Origin: Ruixingdingia sedimenti
GTDB lineage: Bacteria > Pseudomonadota > Alphaproteobacteria > Rhodobacterales > Rhodobacteraceae
Assembly (NCBI RefSeq): GCF_031432425.1
Contig: NZ_JAVKPH010000001.1
Span: 248,001 to 312,000, forward strand
DNA length: 64,000 nucleotides
Direction: 5' to 3'
Of this stretch, positions 49,601 to 58,102 are shown piece after piece (within the stretch, counting starts at the first letter, position 1; each line of letters opens with the position of its first letter). Position numbers and translations under genes: made by a program. The notes under the pieces were generated by a model. The model saw only the letters and a program-made list of their open reading frames with translations. It did no database searches and was not told where the DNA came from.

Positions 49601-50173
49601 GCGCAACCCGTCCAGCACATCGCCGAAGAAATCGAGCCTCACCGGCCCGCCCGCACCCGGCGGGAACACATCCACGATGCCGCCGCGGATGGCATAGTCG
49701 CCCGGTTCCGTCACCGTCGCGGCCTGCGAAAACCCCATCCGGGCCAGAAAGGCGCGCAGATGTTCTTCCGACACGCGCTCGCCCACCCGCGCCGAAAAGC
49801 TCGACTGGCGCAGCGTATCGCGCGCGGGCAGGCGTTGGGTCGCGGCGTTGAGCGTGGTCAGCACCACGGGCGCCCCCCTCAGGCCCTGCGCCAGCGCGGC
49901 CAGCACCGCCATCCGCGCCGCCGCGACCTCTGGGTTCGGCGACACGCGGTCGTAGGGCAGGCAGTCCCAGGCCGGAAAGGTGATCACCGGCGCATCGGGG
50001 GCAAAGAAGGCGAGCGCGGCCCGCATCGCCTCCATCCGCTTGTCGTCGCGCGCGATATGGATCAGCGCCGCGCCCGCCCTGTCGCGTTCGCGCAGCAGAA
50101 GCCGCGCGTCGAAGCCTTCGGGCACGCCGCCCATCAGGATGCGTTCGGCGGGTCTGGGGATCTTTGCTGTCAT
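46694..50173 (-). CDS. mfd: Transcription-repair coupling factor Mfd
   Basis: 1159 residues, full length. N-terminal UvrB-like part, RNA-polymerase-interacting domain near residue 490-560 (GDLVVHIEHGIGRFKGLETI), then a RecG-like motor with Walker A GDVGFGKTEVA near 632, DEEQ near 732, and the translocation motif region. The C-terminal domain closes the protein. Removes RNA polymerase stalled at DNA lesions and recruits UvrA. Start at MTAKIPRPAERI. Confidence 0.97.
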   Translation of the reverse strand: MTAKIPRPAERILMGGVPEGFDARLLLRERDRAGAALIHIARDDKRMEAMRAALAFFAPDAPVITFPAWDCLPYDRVSPNPEVAAARMAVLAALAQGLRGAPVVLTTLNAATQRLPARDTLRQSSFSARVGERVSEEHLRAFLARMGFSQAATVTEPGDYAIRGGIVDVFPPGAGGPVRLDFFGDVLDGLRRFDPETQRTTEKLTSIDLAPVSEVMLDEAAITRFRQNYRIEFGAGGSDDPLYEAVSAGRKQAGMEHWLPFFHERLETLFDYLPEATVTLDDAVDAARLARWDGVADQYDARREAMAAKGRIDTVYKPCPPGLLYLDDAAWSAALAGRRVMQFSPAPQPPGPGVLDAGGRLGRNFAPERQNEKLDLFGALRDHLQKRLELSQVVLAFFSEGARDRMAGLIADQGVRGARDIADARDLPDGKGALALAVWPLEQGFEAPGLTVISEQDILGDRLVSRARRKKRAENFLTETTALTPGDLVVHIEHGIGRFKGLETITALGAPHDCVALEYAGGDRLYLPVENIELLSRYGHEEGLLDKLGGGAWQAKKARMKERIREIADRLMRVAAERQLRSAPVLVPPEGLWDAFCARFPYVETDDQLTAIGAVLDDMEQGVPMDRLVVGDVGFGKTEVAMRAAFVAALSGLQVAVIAPTTLLARQHYRSFSERFRGFPLVVRPLSRFVSAKEAAATRAGLADGTVDICVGTHALLAKAVKFRNLGLLVIDEEQHFGVSHKERLKEMRSDVHVLTLTATPIPRTLQLSLSGVRDLSIIATPPVDRLAIRTYVSEFDTVTIREALLRERYRGGQSFFVVPRVSDIPDIEDFLRREVPEVSFVVAHGQLAAGDLDERMNAFYDGKYDVLLATTIVESGLDIPTANTMIVHRADMFGLSQLYQIRGRVGRAKTRAYCYLTTKPRAPLTPQAKRRLELLASLDSLGAGFNLASHDLEQRGAGNLLGEEQSGHIKEVGYELYQQMLEETIARIKAGELEGPAESDHDWSPQINLGVPVMIPEGYVPDLDVRLGLYRRLSNLTTKVELEGFAAELIDRFGPLPREVNTLLLIMRIKAMCKRAGIARLDGGPRGATVQFHGDRFANPAGLVEFLQGEGGAAKVKDNRIVLTRDWTTEAERIKGAFALARALAEKAAGAKPAPRRP

Positions 50174-50204
50174 GGCCGCTGACCTACGCGCTTTGCCGCC
50201 GCGG

Positions 50205-50732
50205 TCAACCCCCGAGGGCGGAAGAGTTCATGTTCTGCCACATCCCCCACATGGCGGTGACGAAGATCGACAGCATGCCGATCATCTGCACCGCGCTGCG
50301 GTGGCGCCGCAGGCGGCGATAGAGCGCGTCGCCCGAAACCTCCTCGGCCGCGATGCGCCCCGCCGTGCGGATGGACAGCGCGCCGACGAGGCTCATGGGA
50401 AAGGCCAGCAGGAACACCGCCTGACAGAACTCCACCCGGTAGTGAAAGCCGAGGATCGCCAGCGCCGTGAGCACCGCCGCCACGATCGCCGTCAGCCACA
50501 TCCCCGAGACCCGCCCGATATGCAGAAGCCGGTTGACATAGACCCGCACGAGGATGTGCACATCCTCGCCCGCCGCGCCCCCCCGCCGCTGCGCGCGCTG
50601 CACCAGATCGAAGGGCACGCCCAATACCCAGTGGCTGGCCGTGGACCAGAACACCGCCAGTGCGATCCAGTACCACAGGTTGGAGAACGACCGAAGGTCG
50701 ATGAGTTCAAACAGAGAGGTGTGCCACTGCAT
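50205..50732 (-). CDS. Uncharacterised four-span membrane protein
   Basis: 175 residues from MQWHTSLFELIDL. Four hydrophobic spans are visible: NLWYWIALAVFWSTASHWVL, then MWLTAIVAAVLTALAILGFH, then the third beginning FCQAVFLLAFPMSLVGAL and the last IGMLSIFVTAMWGMW. Similar proteins are common in Rhodobacteraceae; I recall an unproven 'component of SufBCD complex' label for some, which nothing in the sequence supports. Upstream of mfd on the same strand, 31 bases apart. Function unknown. Confidence 0.7.
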   Translation of the reverse strand: MQWHTSLFELIDLRSFSNLWYWIALAVFWSTASHWVLGVPFDLVQRAQRRGGAAGEDVHILVRVYVNRLLHIGRVSGMWLTAIVAAVLTALAILGFHYRVEFCQAVFLLAFPMSLVGALSIRTAGRIAAEEVSGDALYRRLRRHRSAVQMIGMLSIFVTAMWGMWQNMNSSALGG

Positions 50733-50875
50733 CCGCTGCCCGCTTCCGGCGGCGCTCTGCCGGCGCCGTGGGCGGACAGTAAACCGGCGCGCGCGGGATT
50801 CCCACCCTTGAGAAGCGGGGCAAAGCGTGGCAGGCAGGATCATTGCAAGCCAGTAACAGCATCGGGACCCCCGCC

Positions 50876-51883
50876 ATGACTGCCGCCATGAACCCCGTCC
50901 AGGGCCCCTGCCCCGTCACCCGTTTCCGCCGCACCCGCCGCACCGCCGCGCTGCGCGATCTGGTGCAGGAAAACACGCTGACGGTGAAGGACATGATCTG
51001 GCCGGTGTTCATCCGCGACGGGCAGGATATCGAGGAACCCGTGCCCTCGATGCCGGGGGTTTCCCGGTTGTCGCTCGACCGCGTTCTGCGCGCGGGGGAA
51101 GAGGCGGCGACGCTCGGCATCCCGGCGATCTGCCTTTTCCCCTATACCGACCCGGAGCTGCGCACCGAAACCTGCGAAGAGGCGTGGAACCCCGAGAACC
51201 TGACCAACCGCGCCATCCGCGCGCTCAAGCGCGAGGTGCCCGAGGTCGCGGTGATGACCGACATCGCGCTCGACCCCTACAACATCAACGGCCATGACGG
51301 GCTGGTGAAGGACGGCGTGATCCTCAACGATGAATCGGTCGAGGCGCTGGTGAAGATGGCGCTGGCGCAGGCCGATGCGGGGGCGGATATCCTCGGCCCC
51401 TCGGACATGATGGACGGCCGCATCGGCGCGATGCGCGCGGCGCTGGAAGGGGCCGGGCACAAGGACGTGGCGATCCTGTCCTATGCGGCGAAATACGCCA
51501 GCGCCTTCTACGGCCCCTTCCGCGATGCGGTGGGCGCCTCGGGCCGGCTGGTGGGCGACAAGAAGACCTACCAGATGAACCCCGCCAATGCCGACGAGGC
51601 GATCCGGCTGGTCGCCCGCGACCTGGCCGAGGGCGCGGACATGGTGATGGTGAAACCGGGGATGCCCTATCTCGACATCTGCCGCCGGGTGAAGGACGCC
51701 TTCGGCGCGCCCACCTTCGCCTATCAGGTGTCGGGCGAATACGCGATGATCAAGGCCGCGGCGCAGAACGGCTGGGTCGACGGCGACAAGGCGATGGTGG
51801 AAAGCCTGATGGCGTTCAAGCGCGCGGGCTGCGATGGCGTGCTGACCTATTTCGCCCCGGCGCTGGCGCGCGCGCTGGCCTGA
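50876..51883 (+). CDS. hemB: Porphobilinogen synthase (delta-aminolevulinic acid dehydratase)
   Basis: 335 residues. Schiff-base lysines K206 (SYAAKYASAFYGPFR) and K260 (VMVKPGMPYLD). The zinc-binding cysteine triad is absent: the segment reads MTDIALDPYNINGHDG, with aspartates at the cysteine positions, as in zinc-independent enzymes of photosynthetic and other alphaproteobacteria. Condenses two 5-aminolevulinates in heme, chlorophyll and B12 synthesis. Start taken at MTAAMNPV; MNPV four codons later is possible; no strong ribosome site. Confidence 0.96.
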   Translation: MTAAMNPVQGPCPVTRFRRTRRTAALRDLVQENTLTVKDMIWPVFIRDGQDIEEPVPSMPGVSRLSLDRVLRAGEEAATLGIPAICLFPYTDPELRTETCEEAWNPENLTNRAIRALKREVPEVAVMTDIALDPYNINGHDGLVKDGVILNDESVEALVKMALAQADAGADILGPSDMMDGRIGAMRAALEGAGHKDVAILSYAAKYASAFYGPFRDAVGASGRLVGDKKTYQMNPANADEAIRLVARDLAEGADMVMVKPGMPYLDICRRVKDAFGAPTFAYQVSGEYAMIKAAAQNGWVDGDKAMVESLMAFKRAGCDGVLTYFAPALARALA

Positions 51884-51919
51884 GGGTTCGCCTCTCCCGG
51901 TTGCGCCGGTGTCCAGGAC

Positions 51920-52034
51920 AGCGCCGGGGGCCAGCCCCCGGACCCCCGGAGTATTTCCGGCAAGATGAAGCCGCGCCGCTTCTGTGCAAGAAACGTCCCG
52001 GCCTTTCACCTTTTCCCAAATACTCCGGGGTCCG
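51920..52034. repeat. Intergenic inverted-repeat element, family 2, copy 8
   Basis: CCGGGGGCCAGCCCCCGG hairpin, then CCCCCGGAGTATTTCCGGCA, and inverted CACCTTTTCCCAAATACTCC with GGGGTCCGGGGCG. Follows hemB. Its left part closely resembles copy 2 at 12210. Confidence 0.55.
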
Positions 52035-52085
52035 GGGCGGCGCCCCGGCACCGCCCCTCCACCCGCACCCCGCCGGGCGGCTTGC

Positions 52086-52131
52086 CCGCGGCAGCGCCGG
52101 CGAGGGGGGCTCGATGCCCCCCGAGGCGGCG
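52086..52131. repeat. Exact 46 bp repeat, copy 2
   Basis: Identical to 46648-46693, 5.4 kb away in the same orientation. Together with family 2 copy 8 it fills the 358-base gap 51884-52241; no gene seen there. Confidence 0.7.
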
Positions 52132-52241
52132 GCCCGCCGCCGGGCCTTGCGCGGAACGGATGACAGCGGCGCGGTTTCACGCTATCCATGGGGGCAAGGG
52201 GCACCAGAAGGCCCCGCATGCAGAAGAAGGCGGAGCAGAAC

Positions 52242-52811
52242 ATGACCACAATGACACGGCCCCTCACGCGGCGCGGCCTGATCCTCGGCGCGGGATCCAT
52301 GCTGACCCTCACCGCGGCCTGCGCCAACGGCGTGGGCAGCAACGGCGCCTCGACCATCGACGCGCGGGTGGATGCGACGCGGGACTTCCTGTTCTCGCGC
52401 TATCCCGGCACGCGCGATCTGGCGCAAAAGGCCTATGGCGTGCTCTACATGCCGCTGGTGACCGAGGCCGGTTTCGGCATCGGCGGCGGGTTCGGGCGCG
52501 GCGCGCTGCGCATCAACGACGTGACGGTCGATTATTACGCCGCCGTGCGCGCCACCATCGGCTTCCAGATCGGGGCGCAGCAATATGCCCATGCGCTGTT
52601 CTTCATGACCGAGGCCGCGCTCGGCGATTTCCGCCAGTCGGATGGCTGGGCCGTGGGGGCGGATGCGCGCTATGCGCTGCCCGAACAGGGGGCGAGCCTC
52701 GGCAAGGAAACGACCGAGCGGTCGCCGGTCGTGGCGCTGGTCTTCGGCCAGTCCGGGCTGATCGCGGGGGCGACGCTGGCGGGGATCAAGTACTCCCGCA
52801 TCATCCCCTGA
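52242..52811 (+). CDS. SYLF (Ysc84-like) domain lipoprotein
   Basis: 189 residues. N-terminal RRGLILGAGSMLTLTAAC has a lipobox (LTAAC) and also a twin-arginine-like start. The rest (AYGVLYMPLVTEAGFGIGGG, ALRINDVTVDYYAAV) fits the lipid-binding SYLF/Ysc84 fold. Start MTTMTRPL after GGCGGAG. Probably membrane-anchored in the periplasm; role unknown. Confidence 0.8.
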   Translation: MTTMTRPLTRRGLILGAGSMLTLTAACANGVGSNGASTIDARVDATRDFLFSRYPGTRDLAQKAYGVLYMPLVTEAGFGIGGGFGRGALRINDVTVDYYAAVRATIGFQIGAQQYAHALFFMTEAALGDFRQSDGWAVGADARYALPEQGASLGKETTERSPVVALVFGQSGLIAGATLAGIKYSRIIP

Positions 52812-52819
52812 GCCGTACC

Positions 52820-53422
52820 ATGGCCGCGGGTCTTGCCGTCCTGATCCCCGCCGCCGGGGCCTCTGCGCGCATGCGCGGGGGCGACAAGCTGATGGAGGTG
52901 GTGGAGGGCGCGCCGCTGATCGCGCGGATGGCGCGGCGGGCGCTGGCCGCCGGTCTGCCCGTGCTCGTCACCCTGCCCCCCGGCCGCCCGGCGCGCGCCG
53001 CGGCGCTGGCGGGGATCGCGGTGGAGACATTGGTGGTGGCGGATGCGGCAGAGGGGCTTTCGGCCTCGATCCGCGCCGGGATCGCGGCGCTGGCCCCGCG
53101 TGCGGCGGCGGTGATGGTGCTGCTGGCCGACCTGCCGGACATCACCACGGAAGATCTGGCCCAGATGGCCGCCGCCCATGCCGCCGCCCCCGACGCCATC
53201 CTGCGCGGCGCGGCGGCGGACGGCACGCCCGGCCATCCGGTCATCTTTCCCGCCCGGCTGTTCCCGGCGCTGAGGGCGCTGACAGGGGATGCCGGCGCGC
53301 GCGATCTGCTGCGCGCGCTCGGCCCCGAGGTGCGCCCCGTCCCCCTGCCCGGCCGCCATGCCGTGACCGACCTCGACACGCCCGAGGACTGGGCGCGCTG
53401 GCGCGGCGGCCCGCGCCCATAG
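52820..53422 (+). CDS. MobA/MocA-like nucleotidyltransferase
   Basis: 200 residues. LIPAAGASARMRGGDKLMEV is the nucleotide-binding loop, LLADLPDITTEDLAQM carries the metal-binding aspartate, and GTPGHPVIFPARLFP is typical of molybdopterin cytidylyl- or guanylyltransferases (MocA/MobA family). Could load CMP or GMP on molybdopterin, perhaps for the molybdenum hydroxylase at 29847-33528 (inference); related sugar nucleotidyltransferases are the alternative. Starts eight bases after the SYLF gene. Confidence 0.82.
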   Translation: MAAGLAVLIPAAGASARMRGGDKLMEVVEGAPLIARMARRALAAGLPVLVTLPPGRPARAAALAGIAVETLVVADAAEGLSASIRAGIAALAPRAAAVMVLLADLPDITTEDLAQMAAAHAAAPDAILRGAAADGTPGHPVIFPARLFPALRALTGDAGARDLLRALGPEVRPVPLPGRHAVTDLDTPEDWARWRGGPRP

Positions 53423-53531
53423 TGCCCCCTGCGCAACGCCGCGCCGACCCGGGCCCCGGGCGGCGCTTTTTCCCTTGGGCCGATTCGCCCGCGCGCTTAC
53501 TCTGCGATTCGCACCCGACCCCGGACAGCCC

Positions 53532-54335
53532 ATGACCCAGATCCCCGCGCCCCCTTCCGCCCCCCGGCTGATCGCCATCCCCCGCCTCGCCGCGGGCGGC
53601 CGCTGGCGGGTCGAGGCGATGCGCGCGCTGTCCGAGCCGCTGTTCTTGTGGTTCACCAAGGGTCAGGGCCGCATCACCGTGGCCGGGGCGACGCGGGGCT
53701 ATACGCCGCACAACGCGATCTTCATCCCCGCCGGCACCATGCACGGGTTCGAGGTCGGCCCGCAGGTCTTCGGCACCGCCGTGTTCTTCGGCCGCGACTG
53801 CGGGCTGCCGCTGCCCGCGCAACCGCTGCACCTGCGCATCCGCGAGAATTCGGCGCAGGTGGATCTGAACCTGACGCTCGACGCCATCGGGCGGGAAATG
53901 GCCGGCGACAAGCCCGCCCATGACCGCGCCGCGGGCTATCATCTGGGCCTGCTGTCGGTCTGGCTGGAACGGCAGGCCGCCGCCCATCCGCTGGAAGACG
54001 CGCCGCATCCCGCATCCGCCCGCCGTCTGGCGGCGCGGTTCACGCAGCTTCTGGAACGCGATTTCCGGTCCGGCATGGGGGTGGCGGATTACGCCGCCGC
54101 GCTCGGCGTGACGCCCACCCATCTGACGCGGGTCTGCCGCACCACCACGGGCCGCCCGGCGAAGGATCTGTTGCAGGACCGCGTGCTGTTCGAGGCGCGC
54201 CGCCTGCTGGCCGAAACCGCCCTGCCGGTGCAGGAGGTCGCGCGCGGGCTCGGCTTCAACTCGCCGGCCTATTTCACCCGCGCCTTCCAGCAGCACACCG
54301 GCAAGACGCCGAGCGATTTCCGCCGCAGCGCCTGA
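53532..54335 (+). CDS. AraC-family transcriptional regulator
   Basis: 267 residues. N-terminal cupin-type sensor (HNAIFIPAGTMHGFEVG) and C-terminal double helix-turn-helix: YAAALGVTPTHLTRVCR and ARGLGFNSPAYFTRAFQQHT with GKTPSDFRRSA. Effector and targets unknown. ATG after GGACAGCCC (weak). Confidence 0.9.
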   Translation: MTQIPAPPSAPRLIAIPRLAAGGRWRVEAMRALSEPLFLWFTKGQGRITVAGATRGYTPHNAIFIPAGTMHGFEVGPQVFGTAVFFGRDCGLPLPAQPLHLRIRENSAQVDLNLTLDAIGREMAGDKPAHDRAAGYHLGLLSVWLERQAAAHPLEDAPHPASARRLAARFTQLLERDFRSGMGVADYAAALGVTPTHLTRVCRTTTGRPAKDLLQDRVLFEARRLLAETALPVQEVARGLGFNSPAYFTRAFQQHTGKTPSDFRRSA

Positions 54336-54352
54336 CCCGCCGCCGACCGGGT

Positions 54353-54943
54353 TCAGCCCGGCAGGATCGTCTTCACGTAGTTCTGCGTTTCCGCATAGGG
54401 CGGGATGCCGCCGTGTTTCGCCACCGCCTCGGGCCCGGCGTTGTAGGCGGCCAGCGCCAGCCGCCAGTCGCCGAAACGGTCGTGCATCATCCGCAGGTAG
54501 CGCGCGCCGCCGTCGAGGTTCTGGTGCGGATCGTCGATCTTCACGCCGAGCAGGCTCGCCGTATCCGGCATCAGCTGCGCCAGCCCCGTCGCCCCCTTGA
54601 CCGAGACCGCGCCCGGATTCCAGCCCGATTCCTGCTGCACCAGCCGCAGGAACAGATCCTCGGGGATGCCATGCTTGCGCGCGGCGGTACGGGCGATTTC
54701 AAGGTATTCGCCCTTGTACTTGCCCGCATAGCGTGGCACCGCGGGGGTCGCGTTTTCGGACTTGGGCTTCAGCTTGACCGAGTTTTCATATTTCACCTCG
54801 AGCCGCCCGCGCATGCGGTCGAAGGCGGCGAGATTGGTGCTGCGCGCGCCGTTGGAACTCGATACCCGCAGATCGGCCGCGCCTGCCGCGCCCGCCGAGG
54901 CAAGAATGGCTGCCCCCAGAATCGTCGGAATGACTTTGCGCAT
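54353..54943 (-). CDS. Lytic transglycosylase (SLT domain)
   Basis: 196 residues. Signal peptide MRKVIPTILGAAILASAG to about residue 22. Catalytic domain with the glutamate in QQESGWNPGAVS, GATGLAQLMPDTA, and ALAAYNAGPEAV, the GH23 soluble lytic transglycosylase motifs. Cleaves peptidoglycan glycan strands in the periplasm. Convergent with the AraC gene. Confidence 0.93.
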   Translation of the reverse strand: MRKVIPTILGAAILASAGAAGAADLRVSSSNGARSTNLAAFDRMRGRLEVKYENSVKLKPKSENATPAVPRYAGKYKGEYLEIARTAARKHGIPEDLFLRLVQQESGWNPGAVSVKGATGLAQLMPDTASLLGVKIDDPHQNLDGGARYLRMMHDRFGDWRLALAAYNAGPEAVAKHGGIPPYAETQNYVKTILPG

Positions 54944-55153
54944 CGCTGAAACCCGCACTGTCCCCCGGCCGGGGTTCGTGCCCCGATCCGGCCGGCGCGA
55001 CTATAGCCGATTTTCGCCGCCCCGCCAGCCCCGCCGTTGCCATGGGCCGAAGGGCGCCGGTTGCGGGATGGGGCGGGGCGGGCTATACGCCTTGTTAACC
55101 AGCCCGTGCCATTGTCGCGCCGGGCGGCAAGGCTCCGGCATAGGGAAAAGGCG

Positions 55154-55711
55154 ATGGCAGGTTCGGTCAACAAGGTGATTCTGGTGGGCAATCTGGGCCG
55201 CGACCCCGAGGTGCGGTCGTTCCCCTCGGGCGGCAAGGTGTGCAGCCTGCGCATCGCCACATCGGAAACCTGGCGCGACAAGAACACCGGCGAACGCAAG
55301 GAACGGACCGAATGGCATTCGGTCGCGATCTACAACGAAAACCTCGTGCGGATCGCGGAACAATACCTGCGCAAGGGATCGAAGGTCTATGTCGAGGGGC
55401 AGCTTGAAACCCGCAAGTGGCAGGACCAGTCGGGCCAGGACCGCTACACGACCGAGGTCGCGTTGCGCCCCTTCCGCGGCGAGCTGACGCTGCTCGACGG
55501 CCGGGGCGAGGGCGGCGGCGGCGGTGGCGGCTATGACGACCGCAGCGGCGGGTTCGGCGGCGGTTCCGGCGGCTATGGCGGCGGTCAGGGCGGCGGCGGG
55601 CGCGACCCGGGCCCGGGCGGGTTCGGCGGCGGCGGCGGTCAGGGCGGGGGCCAGGGCGGCGGCTTCGGCGGCGGCGGGCGGTCGGACATGGACGACGAGA
55701 TCCCGTTCTGA
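55154..55711 (+). CDS. ssb: Single-stranded DNA-binding protein
   Basis: 185 residues. OB fold (VNKVILVGNLGRDPEVRSFP, EWHSVAIYNENLVRIAEQYL), then a glycine-rich linker from about 118 to 175 with many GGG runs, and the acidic tip DMDDEIPF that binds repair and replication partners. No GTTC-N7-GTTC SOS box was seen upstream. Good ribosome site (AAAAGG). Confidence 0.97.
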   Translation: MAGSVNKVILVGNLGRDPEVRSFPSGGKVCSLRIATSETWRDKNTGERKERTEWHSVAIYNENLVRIAEQYLRKGSKVYVEGQLETRKWQDQSGQDRYTTEVALRPFRGELTLLDGRGEGGGGGGGYDDRSGGFGGGSGGYGGGQGGGGRDPGPGGFGGGGGQGGGQGGGFGGGGRSDMDDEIPF

Positions 55712-55731
55712 TGGGATGAAGGGGGCCGGGC

Positions 55732-56796
55732 ATGGGATGGTCGTTTCCGATCGGGCGGCTTTTCGGGTCGGAACTGCGCGTCCATGCCACCTTCCTGTTG
55801 CTGATCGGCTGGATCGGCGTGGCCACCTGGATGGCCGAGGGCCCGGCGGCGGCGGCGGAAAACGTCGCCTTCATCCTGGCGCTTTTCGCCTGCGTGGTGG
55901 CGCATGAATTCGGCCATGCGCTGATGGCGCGCCGCTATGGCATCGCCACGCCCGACATCACGCTTCTGCCCATCGGCGGGCTCGCCCGGCTGGAACGCAT
56001 GCCCGAGGATCCGCGCCAGGAAATCGCCGTGGCGCTGGCGGGGCCGGCGGTCAGCGTGCTGATCTGGGCGGTGCTGGCGCTGGCGGCGGGATCCGGCCTC
56101 GGCGCGCTGGCGGAAATCGAGCGGACGGGGGCGGGCTTCGTCGCGCGGCTGGCGGGGGTGAACCTGTTCCTCGCGCTCTTCAACCTGCTGCCGGCCTTTC
56201 CGATGGATGGCGGGCGGGTGTTGCGCGCGGCGCTGGCGATGCGGCTGCCGCGGGCGCGGGCCACGCGGGTGGCGGCGACGGCGGGGCAGGTTCTGGCGTT
56301 TCTCTTCGGCGTGGCGGGCTTTGCCTCGGGCAATGTGATGCTGATGCTGATCGCGGTTTTCGTCTGGTTCGCCGCCAATGCCGAAAACGCCGATGTCGCG
56401 ATGCGCGAGGCGACGCGGGGCCTTCTGGCGCGCGATGCCGCGATCACGGTGTTCGAGCCGCTGTCGCCCGGCGACACGCTGGATGCCGCGGCCCATGCGC
56501 TGATCCGCACCACGCAGCACGAATTTCCCGTGCTCGGCCCCGACGGGCGGCTGGAGGGGTTCCTGACCCGTCAGGCGCTGGCCCGCGCGCTGGCCTCGGG
56601 GGCGCGGGGCGACCCGGTATCGGGCGCGATGCTGCGCGAGGTGCCGGCGGTGGCGCTGGATGCGCGGCTCGACCGGGTGCTGGCGGCGTTGCAGACCGCA
56701 CCCGCCGTCGCGGTGACGGATGCGGCGGGGCGGTTCATCGGCTATGTCACCCCCGACAATCTGGGCGAGCTGATGATGCTGCGCGGGCGGGGCTGA
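55732..56796 (+). CDS. Site-2 protease family membrane metalloprotease with CBS domains
   Basis: 354 residues. HEFGH zinc motif at 58-62 inside a membrane span, second metal motif NLLPAFPMDGG near 156, and two CBS domains in the last 130 residues (ITVFEPLSPGDT, AVAVTDAAGRFIGYV). M50 proteases of this class cleave within membranes; CBS domains may sense nucleotides. Starts 20 bases after ssb. Confidence 0.9.
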   Translation: MGWSFPIGRLFGSELRVHATFLLLIGWIGVATWMAEGPAAAAENVAFILALFACVVAHEFGHALMARRYGIATPDITLLPIGGLARLERMPEDPRQEIAVALAGPAVSVLIWAVLALAAGSGLGALAEIERTGAGFVARLAGVNLFLALFNLLPAFPMDGGRVLRAALAMRLPRARATRVAATAGQVLAFLFGVAGFASGNVMLMLIAVFVWFAANAENADVAMREATRGLLARDAAITVFEPLSPGDTLDAAAHALIRTTQHEFPVLGPDGRLEGFLTRQALARALASGARGDPVSGAMLREVPAVALDARLDRVLAALQTAPAVAVTDAAGRFIGYVTPDNLGELMMLRGRG

Positions 56797-56812
56797 GGGA
56801 GCAACATACTGT

Positions 56813-56969
56813 CCGAAGGCGCGTGCCTTCGCCACCGCGATGCAGATTTCGCTGCCCCGGCGGGCGCTGGCCTACCCGGATTTCCTGACATCACCGTTCC
56901 CGATGTCATTGGCGCGCGAACGGGCGGGGGAAACGCAGTGCGTTTCCTTCTCCCGTCCGGCCCGAACGA
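56813..56969 (-). repeat. Dispersed repeat family 1, copy C (short)
   Basis: CGAAGGCGCGTGCCTTCGCC at the left, GGGGGAAACGCAGTGCGTTT at the right; the CCCGGCCGGGG stem of other copies is missing, so it looks internally deleted. Lies between the protease and aroB, which converge. Confidence 0.78.
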
Positions 56970-56989
56970 CGCTACGCAGCCAACCCGGC

Positions 56990-58102
56990 CTATCGCGCCG
57001 CCAGCGCCGCCGCCAGCAGCGCGCGGACCTCGGCCTCGGGCACGTCATCGGCCACGAAGGCCTGCCCGATCCCGCGGGTCAGGATGAAGCGCAGCTTGCC
57101 GTCCACCACCTTCTTGTCCTGCGCCATCAGCGCCAGCAGGCCATCCGCCCCCGGCAGGTCGCCCGGAATGTCGGCCAGCGTCGCGCGCATGCCCATCGCG
57201 CGCAGGTGCCGCCGCAGCCGCCCCGCCGCCGCCGGATCGCAGAGCCCCATCCGCCCCGACAGGTCCAGCGCCAGCGCGCAGCCGATCGCCACGCCCTCGC
57301 CATGCAACAGCCGGGCGGAATAGCCCGTCGCGGCCTCCAGCGCATGGCAGAAGGTATGGCCGAGGTTCAGGAGCGCGCGCTCGCCCTCTTCGGTCTCGTC
57401 GCGGGCGACGATGCCGGCCTTCATCTCGACCGAACGGCGCACCGCGTGCTGGCGCAGCGCCGCATCCGCCGCCAGCGACGGCCCATGGACCTCCAGCCAG
57501 TCGAAGAAATCCGCATCCCCCAGAAGACCGTATTTCACCACCTCGCCATAACCGGCCAGAAAATCGCGCGCGGGCAGGGTTTCCAGCACGCCGATATCGG
57601 CCAGAACGAGGCTCGGCTGGTGGAATGCGCCGACGAGGTTCTTGCCCTGCGCGGTGTTGATGCCGGTCTTGCCGCCCACCGAACTGTCCACCTGCGCCAG
57701 CAGCGTGGTGGGGATCTGCACGAAGCGCACGCCGCGGCGCAGGATCGCGGCGGCGAAGCCCGCCAGATCGCCGATCACGCCGCCGCCGAAGGCCACCACC
57801 ATGTCGCGGCGTTCGACCTTCGCCTCCAGCAGCCATTCGGTGGCTTCCCGCAAGCCGCGCCAGCCCTTGGTGCCCTCGCCCGCCGGCAGCGCATGGGCGA
57901 CGCTGGCCACGCCGGCCGCCGCCAGCCCCGCCTCCAGCCGCGCCAGATGCAGGCCCGCCACGGTCGCATCCGTCAGCACCGCGACGCGCGGGCGGCGCAG
58001 CAGGGGGGCGATTTCCGCCCCCGCGCGGTCGATCAGCCCGGCGCCGATGCGCACCGGATAGCTGCGCGCGCCCAGATCCACGGCCACCGTTTCCACACCC
58101 AT
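56990..58102 (-). CDS. aroB: 3-dehydroquinate synthase
   Basis: 370 residues. GGGVIGDLAGFAAAILRRGV (NAD), VDSSVGGKTGIN, metal ligands in EVVKYG and GHTFCHALE. Second step of the shikimate pathway. Start at MGVETVAVDLG overlaps the aroK stop as TGATG, so the two are coupled. Confidence 0.97.
   Translation of the reverse strand: MGVETVAVDLGARSYPVRIGAGLIDRAGAEIAPLLRRPRVAVLTDATVAGLHLARLEAGLAAAGVASVAHALPAGEGTKGWRGLREATEWLLEAKVERRDMVVAFGGGVIGDLAGFAAAILRRGVRFVQIPTTLLAQVDSSVGGKTGINTAQGKNLVGAFHQPSLVLADIGVLETLPARDFLAGYGEVVKYGLLGDADFFDWLEVHGPSLAADAALRQHAVRRSVEMKAGIVARDETEEGERALLNLGHTFCHALEAATGYSARLLHGEGVAIGCALALDLSGRMGLCDPAAAGRLRRHLRAMGMRATLADIPGDLPGADGLLALMAQDKKVVDGKLRFILTRGIGQAFVADDVPEAEVRALLAAALAAR

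Noticed and set aside
46538..50182. Open frame of 1214 codons on the plus strand opposite mfd
   Set aside because: Antisense shadow of mfd caused by high GC; low-complexity His/Arg/Gly-rich translation without any domain.
55000..55153. SOS box upstream of ssb
   Set aside because: No GTTC-N7-GTTC sequence was seen; only a single TTAACC occurs.
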